This document shows positions 25,604 through 34,963 of a DNA stretch of 59,594 bases, piece by piece. The first letter of the stretch is position 1, and the number at the start of each line of letters is the position of its first letter. A model generated the notes under the pieces. The model was not told the DNA's origin. It made no database searches and worked only from the letters and a program-made list of their open reading frames with translations. Source of the DNA: Bacteroides sp. (GTDB taxonomy: Bacteria > Bacillota > Clostridia > Lachnospirales > Lachnospiraceae); assembly GCA_023666705.1 (NCBI GenBank), contig JAMPBO010000018.1:1-59594 (forward strand), given 5' to 3'. A program made the translations under genes and the position numbers.

Positions 25604-25634
25604 GTGTTAAGGGTTTCTTAACACTCTTTTTTTA
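25604..25634 (+). terminator. Terminator at the prophage/host boundary
   Basis: GTGTTAAG (25604-25611) pairs with CTTAACAC (25617-25624), followed by a T-rich tail. The 195 bases between endolysin and the ABC gene hold no gene and are AT-rich. The right attachment site must lie here or just downstream, but without the left end no duplication can be shown. Confidence 0.75.
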
Positions 25635-25664
25635 TCATAAGGTTTAAAAGGAGAGGAGGATACC

Positions 25665-26579
25665 ATGAAAGAAATAGTTTTAAAAACAAAAGGTCTGACG
25701 AAGCGGTACAAGGATTTTATAGCCCTGGATGCCGCAGATATCACAATTGAAAAGGGAGATATATACGGTCTTATTGGAAGAAACGGGGCAGGCAAGACAA
25801 CATTAATGAAGGTGATTACGACCCTGACCAATAAGTCGGATGGCGAGTTTTGGCTGTTTTCTGAAAAGGACAGCAATCTTACGGCTACAAAGCGGAGAAT
25901 CGGCTGTCTGATTGAAAATGCAGCTTTTTTTGGCAATATGAGTGTATATGACAATTTAAAATATTATGCAATCCAAAAGGGAATCGTCAACAAAAAGCAG
26001 ATTGACGATGCACTGGATCTTGTGGATTTAGCAAATGCCAAAAAGAAAAAATTTAAAAATCTTTCACTGGGAATGAAACAGAGGCTTGGGATTGCACTTG
26101 CACTGATGGATAATCCTGATTTTATTATTTTGGATGAGCCGATTAATGGGTTGGATCCTATCGGAATTGCTGAGCTTAGGGACACCTTCAAACTGTTAAA
26201 TGAAGAAAAGGGAATTACAATCTTAATATCGAGCCACATATTATCGGAGCTTTATCATGTTGCCACAAAGTTTTGTATTCTGGAACGGGGAAAGGTTGTA
26301 AAGGAGCTTACAAAAGAGGAGCTTGACATGGAATGCAGCAGGTGTATTTCCATCAAAACCGATGATGTGAAAAATGCAGCCGTTGTTTTGGAGCAGCAGC
26401 TTAAGACGACCAATTACACGGTCGTTGATGACGGAGAAATCAGGCTTTATGATTATCTAGAGCAGACAGCGAAGGTAAATAAGGCACTTGCAAAAAATGA
26501 CATCAATGTACTCGGTATTACAGAAAACGGAATATCACTTGAGGATTATTTCAAGATAGTAATAAAGGAGGTAAAATAA
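25665..26579 (+). CDS. ABC transporter ATP-binding protein (BcrA/NatA type)
   Basis: A 304-residue ATPase. Walker A is GRNGAGKTT (about 38-46), signature LSLGMKQR lies at about 131-138, and Walker B IILDEP follows, with GLDP as D-loop. The C-terminal about 80 residues form the extension typical of antibiotic- or peptide-export ABC-2 systems. GAGAGGAGG precedes the ATG. With the permease one base after its stop and a histidine kinase next, it is likely an antimicrobial peptide defence or lantibiotic-immunity-like exporter; the substrate is unknown. It is the first host gene after the prophage. Confidence 0.93.
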   Translation: MKEIVLKTKGLTKRYKDFIALDAADITIEKGDIYGLIGRNGAGKTTLMKVITTLTNKSDGEFWLFSEKDSNLTATKRRIGCLIENAAFFGNMSVYDNLKYYAIQKGIVNKKQIDDALDLVDLANAKKKKFKNLSLGMKQRLGIALALMDNPDFIILDEPINGLDPIGIAELRDTFKLLNEEKGITILISSHILSELYHVATKFCILERGKVVKELTKEELDMECSRCISIKTDDVKNAAVVLEQQLKTTNYTVVDDGEIRLYDYLEQTAKVNKALAKNDINVLGITENGISLEDYFKIVIKEVK

Positions 26580-26580
26580 T

Positions 26581-27423
26581 ATGATTAACATGATAAAGTC
26601 TGATTTATACAGGATATTCAAGGGAAAAGCAATCTATATTGCCATGCTCGCTTTAGCTGTAATAATTGGTGCAAGTCTGTATGAATTGACACCAGGGTAT
26701 GTTGGAGTAAATGGTGCATTAGCACAGGATGAAACATATTTTGAAAGTGAAAATCCGGAAGGAAATGTGGAGATATTGCAAACGGAATCTATTTCGGACA
26801 CGAGAGAAAAATTAAAGGCATACCCATACGCACTTGACAAGGGGATTGCCGCGTCAAATGCCAATTTATATTACATTTTCATTGTAGTAGTTGCAATTAT
26901 TATTTCCACGGACCTTTCCAAAAGCACGGTTAAGAATACCCTGTCCTCTGCGATAAGCAGGTCAAAATATTATGGTTCCAAGCTGATCTGCTGCCTGCTT
27001 GTCTGCACGGCAGTGATTGTGCTCAACAATTACGGTGTATATTTTATCAATATATTGGTAAATGGCAAAGCCTTTAGCTCCAGCCTGGGAGAGATGACAA
27101 GGGTAACCTTATACCAGCTTCCGCTGATGTATGGTATCATAAGCCTGCTGGTATGTATCAGTGCTGTTGTGAGGAAAAATTCTGCATTTAACGGAATTTC
27201 AATACCGCTGCTTTTTGTATGTCAGCTTTTATTTATCGCCATCATAAAGCTATTGCGTGTAAAATCTACGTTGAGACAATATGAATATCAGACGGCACTC
27301 AGTATGCTTGCAAGGAACCCTGCAAATGAATATGTGCTAAAATGTACCCTGCTTGGAATGATTTATATTGTCATATTTAATTTAATCGGCTATTATTCAT
27401 TTAAGAGGGCAGACATTAAGTAA
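26581..27423 (+). CDS. ABC-2 type transporter permease
   Basis: A 280-residue integral membrane protein with about six hydrophobic segments (for example residues 16-30, 100-116, 138-158, 175-197, 205-222, 258-275) and a large external loop at about 30-95. Start MINMIKSDLYRIFKGKAIYI is characteristic of BcrB/LanFEG-like permeases. It pairs with the ATPase directly upstream. The kinase gene begins 21 bases after its stop, so all three are probably one operon. Confidence 0.88.
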   Translation: MINMIKSDLYRIFKGKAIYIAMLALAVIIGASLYELTPGYVGVNGALAQDETYFESENPEGNVEILQTESISDTREKLKAYPYALDKGIAASNANLYYIFIVVVAIIISTDLSKSTVKNTLSSAISRSKYYGSKLICCLLVCTAVIVLNNYGVYFINILVNGKAFSSSLGEMTRVTLYQLPLMYGIISLLVCISAVVRKNSAFNGISIPLLFVCQLLFIAIIKLLRVKSTLRQYEYQTALSMLARNPANEYVLKCTLLGMIYIVIFNLIGYYSFKRADIK

Positions 27424-27444
27424 AAATAAAGTGAGGACGTTTTT

Positions 27445-28329
27445 ATGCAGGTGGCTGTGTTTTTTCTCGGCTTATTGGTGTTGATGCTTTTGATTTATAT
27501 ATTCCTTATGAAACGGGAGCTTGCACGTGTCCAAAAAAATATAAGACAAATCAGTGACAGTGACAGCAACAGCCTTGTCCATTCCGAAATAACGATAAAG
27601 GAGTTGGACAGGCTGATAGAGGAAATTAATGACATTATCCGTGAAGCAAGAGCTGCAAAAAGCGATTATGAAAATAAAAATGAACAATTGAAAAAAATGA
27701 TTACGAACATTTCCCATGACCTCAGGACGCCGCTGACCTCTGCACTGGGCTATGTTGATATTATGCTGTCATCTGTGACGGACACGGAGCAGAAAAAGGA
27801 CCTGGAAATCATAAAGGAGCGTTTGGAACGGTTAAAGAAGCTGATAAATTCATTTTTTGAATTTACAAAGGTGGAATTGATGCGTGCGGCACTTACGCTG
27901 GAGCCCATTAACATCGTTGGTGTTTTGGAGGAGAGCATTGCCCGTTATTTTGACGATTTTAACAGGGAAAACAGGGAGATTCTTTTTACCTGCCATGTAA
28001 AAAAGCATATGCTTGCTTCAAACAGGGATATGCTGCTGCGGATTTTCGATAATATAATCGGAAATGCATATAAGCACAGCGACGGAAATTTGGAAATTAC
28101 GGTAAAAAATGAAGAAATTTTAAAGATTGTATTTACAAATAAACTAATATGTTCTAATCTTGACATGAACCATATTTTTGACGAGTTCTACACATATGAT
28201 ATCTCAAGACAAAAGGGAAATACAGGGCTTGGGCTTGCCATTGTAAAGCAGTTTGTCATGCGTCTTGGCGGAGCTTGTTATGCGGCAACGGAAAATGACG
28301 ACTTGAATATTGTTGTAGAATTCAAATAG
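27445..28329 (+). CDS. Sensor histidine kinase with one TM
   Basis: A 294-residue kinase. One N-terminal membrane helix (about 2-21), a short cytoplasmic coiled coil (about 45-85), then the H box NISHDLRTPLTS (His91), N box NIIGNAYKHS and G box GNTGLGLAIVKQF. With almost no extracellular domain it resembles intramembrane-sensing kinases of the BceS/BcrS style that watch an ABC transporter. No response regulator lies beside it in the window; the usual partner would be upstream of the transporter, where the prophage now sits. Confidence 0.9.
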   Translation: MQVAVFFLGLLVLMLLIYIFLMKRELARVQKNIRQISDSDSNSLVHSEITIKELDRLIEEINDIIREARAAKSDYENKNEQLKKMITNISHDLRTPLTSALGYVDIMLSSVTDTEQKKDLEIIKERLERLKKLINSFFEFTKVELMRAALTLEPINIVGVLEESIARYFDDFNRENREILFTCHVKKHMLASNRDMLLRIFDNIIGNAYKHSDGNLEITVKNEEILKIVFTNKLICSNLDMNHIFDEFYTYDISRQKGNTGLGLAIVKQFVMRLGGACYAATENDDLNIVVEFK

Positions 28330-28364
28330 GTAATTGTAAGACGAAAAGGAAGGGACATGGAACA

Positions 28365-29351
28365 ATGAGTATTAGAATTGGTATTATGGGTTATGGAAAT
28401 CTCGGAAAGGGAATTGAATGTGCCATCAAACAAAATGATGACATGGAGCTTGCGGCAGTCTTTACAAGGAGAGAGCCTGCGACGCTTTCTATTCTTACGG
28501 AGGGAGTGCCTGTATATTCTGCTGACGAGGCAGTCAGCCACAAGGATGAAATTGACGTGTTGATTCTTTGTGGAGGAAGTGCAACTGATTTGCCAAAGCA
28601 GACAAAGGAATATGCAAAATATTTTAATGTAATTGACAGCTTTGACACACACGCAAATATACCTGAGCATTTTGCAAATGTAGATGCAGCGGCAAAGCAG
28701 TCAGGAAAGCTTGGGATTATTTCCGTGGGCTGGGATCCTGGCATGTTTTCCTTAAACAGATTGTATGCAAATGCAATTCTTCCGAACGGAACAGATTATA
28801 CATTTTGGGGAAAGGGTGTCAGTCAGGGACATTCCGATGCCATAAGACGTGTGGAAGGCGTTTTGGATGGAAAGCAGTACACGGTTCCTGTTCCTGAGGC
28901 ACTTGAGCTGGTAAGAAGCGGGGCAAACCCTGAGCTTACAACGAGACAAAAGCATACAAGGGAATGTTTTGTTGTTGCTGCTCGGGGAGCTGACAAGGTA
29001 AAAATAGAGGCTGATATCAAAAATATGCCAAACTATTTTGCTGACTATGATACAACGGTTCATTTTATTACCGAGGAGGAGCTTCGGAAAAACCATAGTG
29101 GTATTCCACATGGCGGTTTTGTAATCAGAAGTGGAAAAACAGGCTGGAAGGAAGAAAATTCACATGTGATTGAGTACAGCATCAAGCTGGATTCTAATCC
29201 TGAATTTACGGCATCGGTTATCGTTGCATATGCAAGGGCGGCATACAGATTAAGCTGTGAGGGCGTAACAGGCTGTAAGACTGTGTTTGATATTGCTCCG
29301 GCGTATTTGTCACCACAAAGCAGTGAAGAGCTGATTAAGCACCTATTATAA
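28365..29351 (+). CDS. ddh: meso-Diaminopimelate dehydrogenase
   Basis: A 328-residue enzyme with NADP-binding IGIMGYGNLGKG (about 5-16), VFTRREP, a SFDTHANIPEHF stretch and SVGWDPGMFSLNRLYANAILP, the standard Ddh signature, then KGVSQGHSDAIRRV and the KHTRECFVVA segment. It makes meso-DAP directly from L-tetrahydrodipicolinate, NADPH and ammonia, feeding peptidoglycan and lysine. It follows the kinase by 35 bases; a strong terminator 10 bases after its stop ends the unit. Confidence 0.96.
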   Translation: MSIRIGIMGYGNLGKGIECAIKQNDDMELAAVFTRREPATLSILTEGVPVYSADEAVSHKDEIDVLILCGGSATDLPKQTKEYAKYFNVIDSFDTHANIPEHFANVDAAAKQSGKLGIISVGWDPGMFSLNRLYANAILPNGTDYTFWGKGVSQGHSDAIRRVEGVLDGKQYTVPVPEALELVRSGANPELTTRQKHTRECFVVAARGADKVKIEADIKNMPNYFADYDTTVHFITEEELRKNHSGIPHGGFVIRSGKTGWKEENSHVIEYSIKLDSNPEFTASVIVAYARAAYRLSCEGVTGCKTVFDIAPAYLSPQSSEELIKHLL

Positions 29352-29360
29352 AATGTAAAA

Positions 29361-29395
29361 GGGCTGTCGCAGTAAGAGGGGCGACAGCCCTTTTT
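29361..29395 (+). terminator. Terminator after ddh
   Basis: GGGCTGTCGC (29361-29370) pairs perfectly with GCGACAGCCC (29381-29390), followed by TTTTT. The terminator after htpG has nearly the same stem. Confidence 0.93.
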
Positions 29396-29397
29396 AG

Positions 29398-29452
29398 CCT
29401 TATAGAAAATTCCTTTGAATTTCCTATAAGGCACGCTCCTTACGGAGCCTGC
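29398..29452. repeat. Palindromic pair incl. short repeat GGCACG..CCTGC
   Basis: Two adjoining inverted repeats: CCTTATAGAAAATTC / GAATTTCCTATAAGG (29398-29431, one mismatch) and GGCACGCTCC / GGAGCCTGC (29430-29452). The second recurs at 48066-48089. They fill the gap between the ddh terminator and the convergent DUF1292 gene. Confidence 0.55.
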
Positions 29453-29463
29453 TAGGATTCGAA

Positions 29464-29790
29464 CTACAGCGTCGAAGACGCTTTGTTCTGCGATAGTTCG
29501 TTAAATTCCGCTTCGTCAAGCATTTCATCGAAGGCATCGGCTGCTGCCTCGTATTCATCATCATCTTCGATTGGAGTAAGCTCAATATCGTCACCACCAA
29601 GCTCTGTTAAACGGTATAAAAATACTTCATCCGCATCGTAGCCCTCAACAGGTGTTTTGGGGAGAAGTGCAATATAGTCCTTGTCGCTCACAGGAAACTT
29701 GGCAATTACATCACATTCAAGCTCCGTACCGTCTTCCAGTGTCATGGTAACTGTCAGTTCGTCTAATTCTTTATCGTTTTTGTTTTTCAT
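29464..29790 (-). CDS. DUF1292 domain protein
   Basis: A 108-residue, strongly acidic protein. TVTMTLEDGTELECDVIAKFPVSDKDYIALLP (about 13-44) and the following VFLYRLTE strand match DUF1292. The family is common in Firmicutes, usually next to housekeeping genes, and has no established function. The acidic C-terminus (EDDDEYEAAADAFDEMLDE) is typical. It is monocistronic here, on the opposite strand to both neighbours. Confidence 0.85.
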   Translation of the reverse strand: MKNKNDKELDELTVTMTLEDGTELECDVIAKFPVSDKDYIALLPKTPVEGYDADEVFLYRLTELGGDDIELTPIEDDDEYEAAADAFDEMLDEAEFNELSQNKASSTL

Positions 29791-29848
29791 TACATAAATC
29801 GTCCCTTCAATATTAATAATAAGTGTTACATATTATTTGGATATACAC

Positions 29849-29877
29849 TTTCCATAAAATGGAAAAAGGTGTATAAT
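29849..29877 (+). promoter_or_regulatory. Promoter of the ABC exporter with internal inverted repeat
   Basis: -10 TATAAT (29872-29877) lies 17 bases from a weak -35 TTTCCA (29849-29854). A CTTTCCAT / ATGGAAAAG inverted repeat with a 3-base spacer occupies 29848-29867, filling the spacer. A repressor bound here would block polymerase, as expected for a regulated drug exporter. Confidence 0.5.
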
Positions 29878-29958
29878 TTTAGTTTAAGTGATGTTAAATA
29901 TAATGTCAACTAAATGAGATTTTTATTTATGTGTTCAAAAAGAACGGAGCATATTGGC

Positions 29959-31755
29959 ATGAAAGAACTGATGAAATATTTTAAGAATTACAAAATTAAG
30001 GCAGTGCTTGCACCGCTGTTTAAAATGCTTGAGGCAAGCTTTGAACTGCTGGTTCCCCTCGTAATGGCAAACATTATTGATATTGGTATAAAAAATAATA
30101 ATACGCCGTATATTTACAAAATGGCACTGCTTATGATTGGACTTGGAATTATCGGGCTTGTCTGCTCCATTACAGCCCAGTATTTTTCGGCAAAAACTGC
30201 AATGGGATTTGGAAAAGAGCTGAGGCGGGATTTGTTTCAGCATATTGAGACCTTGTCCTATACAGAGATTGATGAGATTGGTTCGTCTACCCTCATAACG
30301 AGAATGACAAGTGACGTCAACCAGATACAGACAGGTGTTAATATGTTTCTAAGACTGTTTATGCGGTCTCCGTTTATTGTATTTGGTGCCACGATTATGG
30401 CGTTTACGGTTGACGCCCATGTGGCAAGGGTATTTTTGGTTACCCTGCCTGTGCTTATTGTAATTGTGTTTGGTATTATGATGATTACAATACCGTTGTA
30501 TAGAAAGGTTCAGGCAAGGCTTGACCAGGTTTTGTTATCAACAAGGGAAAATCTTTCGGGTGTCAGGGTGATACGGGCATTTAATCAGGAGGAAAATGAA
30601 AAGACGCTGTTTTGTGAACGGACAGAGGGATTGACAAAGGAGCAGATTTTTGTTGGAAAGATTTCATCCTTTTTAAATCCACTTACGTATGCAGTTATTA
30701 ATCTTTCCATTGTGGCAATTATATGGAAGGGTGCGGGGCGTGTTGCTGACGGATTTATTTTGCAGGGCTCCGTCTATGCACTTGTAAATTATATGTCACA
30801 GATACTTGTGGAGCTTGTAAAGCTGGCAAACCTGATTGTGACGGAGACAAAGGCGGTAGCAAGTGCAAACCGTGTCAGTCAGGTGCTTCTCACAAACAGT
30901 TCGCAGGTATACCCTGATGCTGTGGGAGCTGATAAGGAAGGCAGCAAAAGCGGGAAACACGCAGAAAATGTCAAGGTCCAGTTTGTCAACGCAGGGCTTA
31001 CCTACAAGAATGCAAAGGAGCCATCCATAGAGGGCGTTAATCTTATAGTGAAAAAGGGAGATACCATCGGCATTATCGGAGGTACAGGCTCAGGTAAAAG
31101 TACATTTGTAAATCTGATACCAAGATTTTATGACTGTACGGAGGGACAGGTTCTTATAGATGGTATAGACGTTAAGGAATATCCGAAGGAGACACTCATT
31201 GACAAAATAGGTATCGTACCGCAAAAGGCAGTGCTTTTTTCGGGAACAATTGAGGATAACATGAGATGGGGAAAGGCGGATGCAAGTAACGAGGAAATCA
31301 ATCTTGCACTTGATATCGCCCAGGCAAAGGATTTTGTGCAGGAAAAAGAGGGCGGAATAAAATTCATGCTTAACCAGGGGGCAAAAAATCTTTCGGGTGG
31401 TCAGAAACAGCGTCTTACAATAGCAAGGGCACTGGTAAAGAAGCCTGAAATACTGATACTGGACGATAGCTCCTCTGCACTTGATTACGCAACGGATGCG
31501 GCTTTACGTATGTCCATAAAGGAAAAAACGGACAATATGACGGTTTTTATTGTATCTCAGCGGTCCTCGTCCATTATGTATGCTGACAAAATCGTTGTTC
31601 TGGATGACGGATGCGTTGTGGGCATAGGTACCCATGAGGAGTTACTTCAGTCCTGTGAGGTTTATCAGGAAATCTGTTCTTCACAAAATAAGGCGAAGGA
31701 TGAGGAACAGAAGGAACAGGTAAATATCACGGTAAAAGGCGGGGTGATGGCATAA
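29959..31755 (+). CDS. Heterodimeric ABC exporter, degenerate-site subunit
   Basis: A 598-residue half-transporter from ATG 29959 (CGGAG upstream); an in-frame ATG at 29914 lacks an SD. Six membrane helices lie within residues 1-310, then the nucleotide-binding domain with Walker A GGTGSGKST, Q-loop, signature LSGGQKQR and Walker B LILDDSS. The residue after Walker B is Asp rather than catalytic Glu, as in TM287-like degenerate subunits. It pairs with the next gene, which carries a Glu, to make a heterodimeric multidrug-type exporter. The stop overlaps the partner's ATG by one base. Confidence 0.93.
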   Translation: MKELMKYFKNYKIKAVLAPLFKMLEASFELLVPLVMANIIDIGIKNNNTPYIYKMALLMIGLGIIGLVCSITAQYFSAKTAMGFGKELRRDLFQHIETLSYTEIDEIGSSTLITRMTSDVNQIQTGVNMFLRLFMRSPFIVFGATIMAFTVDAHVARVFLVTLPVLIVIVFGIMMITIPLYRKVQARLDQVLLSTRENLSGVRVIRAFNQEENEKTLFCERTEGLTKEQIFVGKISSFLNPLTYAVINLSIVAIIWKGAGRVADGFILQGSVYALVNYMSQILVELVKLANLIVTETKAVASANRVSQVLLTNSSQVYPDAVGADKEGSKSGKHAENVKVQFVNAGLTYKNAKEPSIEGVNLIVKKGDTIGIIGGTGSGKSTFVNLIPRFYDCTEGQVLIDGIDVKEYPKETLIDKIGIVPQKAVLFSGTIEDNMRWGKADASNEEINLALDIAQAKDFVQEKEGGIKFMLNQGAKNLSGGQKQRLTIARALVKKPEILILDDSSSALDYATDAALRMSIKEKTDNMTVFIVSQRSSSIMYADKIVVLDDGCVVGIGTHEELLQSCEVYQEICSSQNKAKDEEQKEQVNITVKGGVMA

Positions 31756-33527
31756 TGGCTGGAAATAAAAAGGCAAATGACAAAAAAAATTATGGAAATA
31801 AGGCTGTACTCGGAAGGATACTAAAGCATATCAGGCGGTATGGCTTTCTCGTTGTGCTGTCCTTTGTATGTGCAGCAATATCGGTGGCAGCAACATTGTA
31901 TGCTCCAATTTTAACAGGTAATGCCATCGACCTTATCATCGGTCCTGCTAACGTGGATTTTGATGGTATAAAAGAAATTATCAAAACATTTATTATCGTA
32001 ATTGCAGTAACGGTTGTGGCACAGTGGTTAATGAATATTATAAATAACCATATTACCTACAATGTAGTCAGGGATGTGAGAAATGAGGCGTTTTGTCATT
32101 TGCAGGAACTGCCGCTTGCCTATATTGATTCCCACAAGCACGGTGATATTGTCAGCAGAATTGTTTCTGATATCGACCAGTTTGCGGATGGATTGCTTAT
32201 GGGCTTTACCCAGCTTTTTACGGGTATTGTAACGATAGCAGGAACGCTGATATTTATGCTGCTTATCAATGTACCGATTGCCCTTGTGGTGGTAGTTTTG
32301 ACCCCTGTATCATTGTTTGTGGCAGCGTTTATTGCAAAGAGGACTTACAGGCTGTTCCGTGACCAGTCAGAGACAAGAGGGGAAATTACATCGCTGATTG
32401 ACGAGATGGTGGGACAACAGAAAATTGTGCAGGCATTTGGGTATGAGGATGATGCGTTAGAACGGTTTGAGGTTATCAATGATAAGCTGGAAAAGGACAG
32501 CATGAATGCCACATTTTATTCATCCATAACAAATCCAGCTACAAGATTTGTAAACAGTCTGGTATATACTGCGGTAGGTATCATTGGTGCGTTAATTGCA
32601 ATCAAGGGCGGGCTTTCCATCGGACAGCTTACCTGCTTCCTTAGCTATGCAAACCAGTACACGAAGCCATTTAATGAAATATCAAATGTTATAACGGAGC
32701 TGCAAAATGCAATTGCCTGTGCAGCAAGAGTATTTGAGCTGATAGATGAAGCATGTGAAATTCCTGACGATGCGGATGCAGTCGTACTCAAGAAGCCATC
32801 AGGTGAAATTAAGATAGAAAATGTTGCATTTTCTTATGTGCCTGACAAGGAGTTGATTACAGACTTAAGCCTTGACGTAAAGCCAGGTATGAGGGTAGCA
32901 ATTGTCGGTCCGACGGGGTGTGGAAAAAGTACACTGATTAATCTGCTTATGAGATTTTATGATGTGGACAGCGGAAGCATTGCAGTAGACGGAACAAATA
33001 TTAAGCACATAACAAGAGAATCGCTGCGTGGCGGATATGGCATGGTGCTTCAGGAAACATGGCTGAAATCAGGAACCATAAAGGAAAACATTGCATATGG
33101 AAAGCCTGACGCAACGGATGAGGAAATCATAGAGGCTGCAAAGAAGGCACATTCCCACAGCTTCATAAAGAGGCTTCCACAAGGGTATGACACGGTGATA
33201 ACAGAGGATGGAGGCAATCTGTCCCAAGGTCAGAAGCAGCTTCTTTGTATCACAAGGGTTATGCTTCTTATGCCGCCGATGCTGATACTTGATGAGGCAA
33301 CCTCCTCCATAGATACGAGAACGGAAATCAGAATTCAAAAGGCATTCAATAAAATGATGGAGGGCAGAACCAGCTTTATCGTAGCCCACAGACTCTCCAC
33401 AATACGGGAAGCGGATATTATCCTTGTAATGAAGGATGGTAACATAATCGAGAAAGGCTCGCACAAGGAGCTGCTTGCAATGAATGGATTTTACAGTAAT
33501 TTGTATCATGCACAGTTTGCACATTGA
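31755..33527 (+). CDS. Heterodimeric ABC exporter, consensus-Glu subunit
   Basis: A 590-residue half-transporter. Six membrane helices lie within residues 20-320. The NBD has Walker A GPTGCGKST, signature LSQGQKQ (with Gln for the usual second Gly) and Walker B LILDEATSSID with the catalytic Glu. Its Walker B supplies one active site, matched with the partner's LSGGQ signature. The substrate is unknown; homologues export drugs, lipids or peptides. Coupled to the previous gene by a shared base. Confidence 0.95.
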   Translation: MAGNKKANDKKNYGNKAVLGRILKHIRRYGFLVVLSFVCAAISVAATLYAPILTGNAIDLIIGPANVDFDGIKEIIKTFIIVIAVTVVAQWLMNIINNHITYNVVRDVRNEAFCHLQELPLAYIDSHKHGDIVSRIVSDIDQFADGLLMGFTQLFTGIVTIAGTLIFMLLINVPIALVVVVLTPVSLFVAAFIAKRTYRLFRDQSETRGEITSLIDEMVGQQKIVQAFGYEDDALERFEVINDKLEKDSMNATFYSSITNPATRFVNSLVYTAVGIIGALIAIKGGLSIGQLTCFLSYANQYTKPFNEISNVITELQNAIACAARVFELIDEACEIPDDADAVVLKKPSGEIKIENVAFSYVPDKELITDLSLDVKPGMRVAIVGPTGCGKSTLINLLMRFYDVDSGSIAVDGTNIKHITRESLRGGYGMVLQETWLKSGTIKENIAYGKPDATDEEIIEAAKKAHSHSFIKRLPQGYDTVITEDGGNLSQGQKQLLCITRVMLLMPPMLILDEATSSIDTRTEIRIQKAFNKMMEGRTSFIVAHRLSTIREADIILVMKDGNIIEKGSHKELLAMNGFYSNLYHAQFAH

Positions 33528-33561
33528 TGGGATTTATGGGGTTAAAAGAGGGGATTTATAA

Positions 33562-34380
33562 TTGGAAATACAAGATATCAGAATCGATAAGGGAAAAGCA
33601 TTTGACTGGGGCAGGGTTTCAGAAGAATATGCAAGGTATAGAGATATTTACCCTGAATTATTCTATAGGAAAATCGTAGAAAAGGGGTTATGTGTTAAGG
33701 GGCAGACTGTACTCGATATCGGAACAGGTACGGGAGTTTTGCCTAGAAATTTATATCGCTATGGTGCAGCATGGACGGGAACAGATATTTCCAGGGAGCA
33801 GATTGAGCAGGCTAAAATCCTTGCAGATAAGGCAGGTATGGACATAGATTTTCAAGCTGTAAGCACGGAACAGATGGACTTTCCGAAGGCATCCTTTGAT
33901 GTGATAACCGCCTGCCAGTGCTTCTGGTACTTTGACCATGAAAGGGTTATGCCGTTACTTGCAAAAATGTTAAAGGATGACGGAAAGCTTGTAATATTAT
34001 ATATGGCATGGCTGCCGTTTGAGGATACCATTGCGGGAGCCAGTGAGGAGCTGGTTTTAAAGTACAGTCCAAATTGGACAGGTGCAGGTGAAACAAGAAA
34101 GCCGATATGGCTACCTGATATTGCGAAACAAATTTTCAACGTGGACTTCCATGAGGAATATGATTTATTTGTTCCGTTTACAAAAGAAAGCTGGCATGGA
34201 CGCATGAAAGCGTGCAGGGGAATTGGTGCGTCTCTTTCCAAGGAGGAGCTTGCACTGTGGGAACAGGAGCATATTGCATTACTTGACAGGATTGCACCTG
34301 AAAAATTTGAGGTATTGCATTACGCTGCCATGGTGGTGCTTAGTAAAAATGCTTGTTACAATTATTGTAAACCAATATAA
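33562..34380 (+). CDS. Class I SAM-dependent methyltransferase
   Basis: A 272-residue protein with TTG start at 33562 (GAGGGG upstream). The Rossmann motif I is VLDIGTGTGVLPRNL (about 50-64), followed by GTDIS and FDVITACQCFWYFD. It belongs to the Methyltransf_11-type family; substrate unknown. It follows the ABC exporter by 34 bases, so it might be transcribed with it. The 3' end overlaps the convergent membrane gene by 41 bases. Confidence 0.88.
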   Translation: MEIQDIRIDKGKAFDWGRVSEEYARYRDIYPELFYRKIVEKGLCVKGQTVLDIGTGTGVLPRNLYRYGAAWTGTDISREQIEQAKILADKAGMDIDFQAVSTEQMDFPKASFDVITACQCFWYFDHERVMPLLAKMLKDDGKLVILYMAWLPFEDTIAGASEELVLKYSPNWTGAGETRKPIWLPDIAKQIFNVDFHEEYDLFVPFTKESWHGRMKACRGIGASLSKEELALWEQEHIALLDRIAPEKFEVLHYAAMVVLSKNACYNYCKPI

Positions 34381-34873
34381 CGATAGTTACCAAAAGGATT
34401 ACTGCACCGCAAGCAAGCATTATCTGGTTGTTTTTTTTCTCATTTAAATAGGTCTGTAACTGGGCTTCAGGGATAAGTGCCTGCTGCTTTACCATTTTTA
34501 ACTGCCGGTAAATACCCGTAATAATCATAATAATGGCGGAAACACCGAAAAAACAGAAATGCGTGTAGTACATGATGTTGTCAGTAAGCTCTTCAAGCTT
34601 CTCAGAGTAGAATTCAGAGTTAAAGCTGTAGTTTATGTTGCCTGCAATAATATAAATGCCATAGATAAATATTCCCCAATAAATTATAGTTAGAATAACG
34701 CTGAAGGCTGTTTTTTTTGGTTCTTCTTCTGAATTTACCGCACCACCCATAAAATCAGCTTTCTTGCTTTTCTTTAATTTGACAAGAGTCTGAATACCGC
34801 CCACAATAGCAGTTACAGATAAAGTGATTCCAAATAATACCCCAATTATTGTCTCGATAAGATTGATATTCAT
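34340..34873 (-). CDS. Membrane protein with about four TM helices
   Basis: A 177-residue protein with hydrophobic segments at about 7-29, 57-77, 101-121 and 152-170. Polar loops include KLKKSKKADFMGG and an EKLEELTDNIMYY stretch. Not recognised. GAGGAGAAAAC precedes its ATG. The gene ends inside the 3' end of the methyltransferase, a convergent overlap that could yield antisense interference. Confidence 0.65.
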   Translation of the reverse strand: MNINLIETIIGVLFGITLSVTAIVGGIQTLVKLKKSKKADFMGGAVNSEEEPKKTAFSVILTIIYWGIFIYGIYIIAGNINYSFNSEFYSEKLEELTDNIMYYTHFCFFGVSAIIMIITGIYRQLKMVKQQALIPEAQLQTYLNEKKNNQIMLACGAVILLVTIVILVYNNCNKHFY

Positions 34874-34963
34874 TTTTGTTTTCTCCTCTATTATAAGATT
34901 TCATTTTTCAGTTGGTGACAAATTATCACCAACTGCACCGGTGCAATTTATGGGTGCAGAAGC

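Noticed and set aside
25470-25664. Assigning attR of the prophage precisely
   Set aside because: The left end is outside the window, so no direct duplication can be demonstrated.
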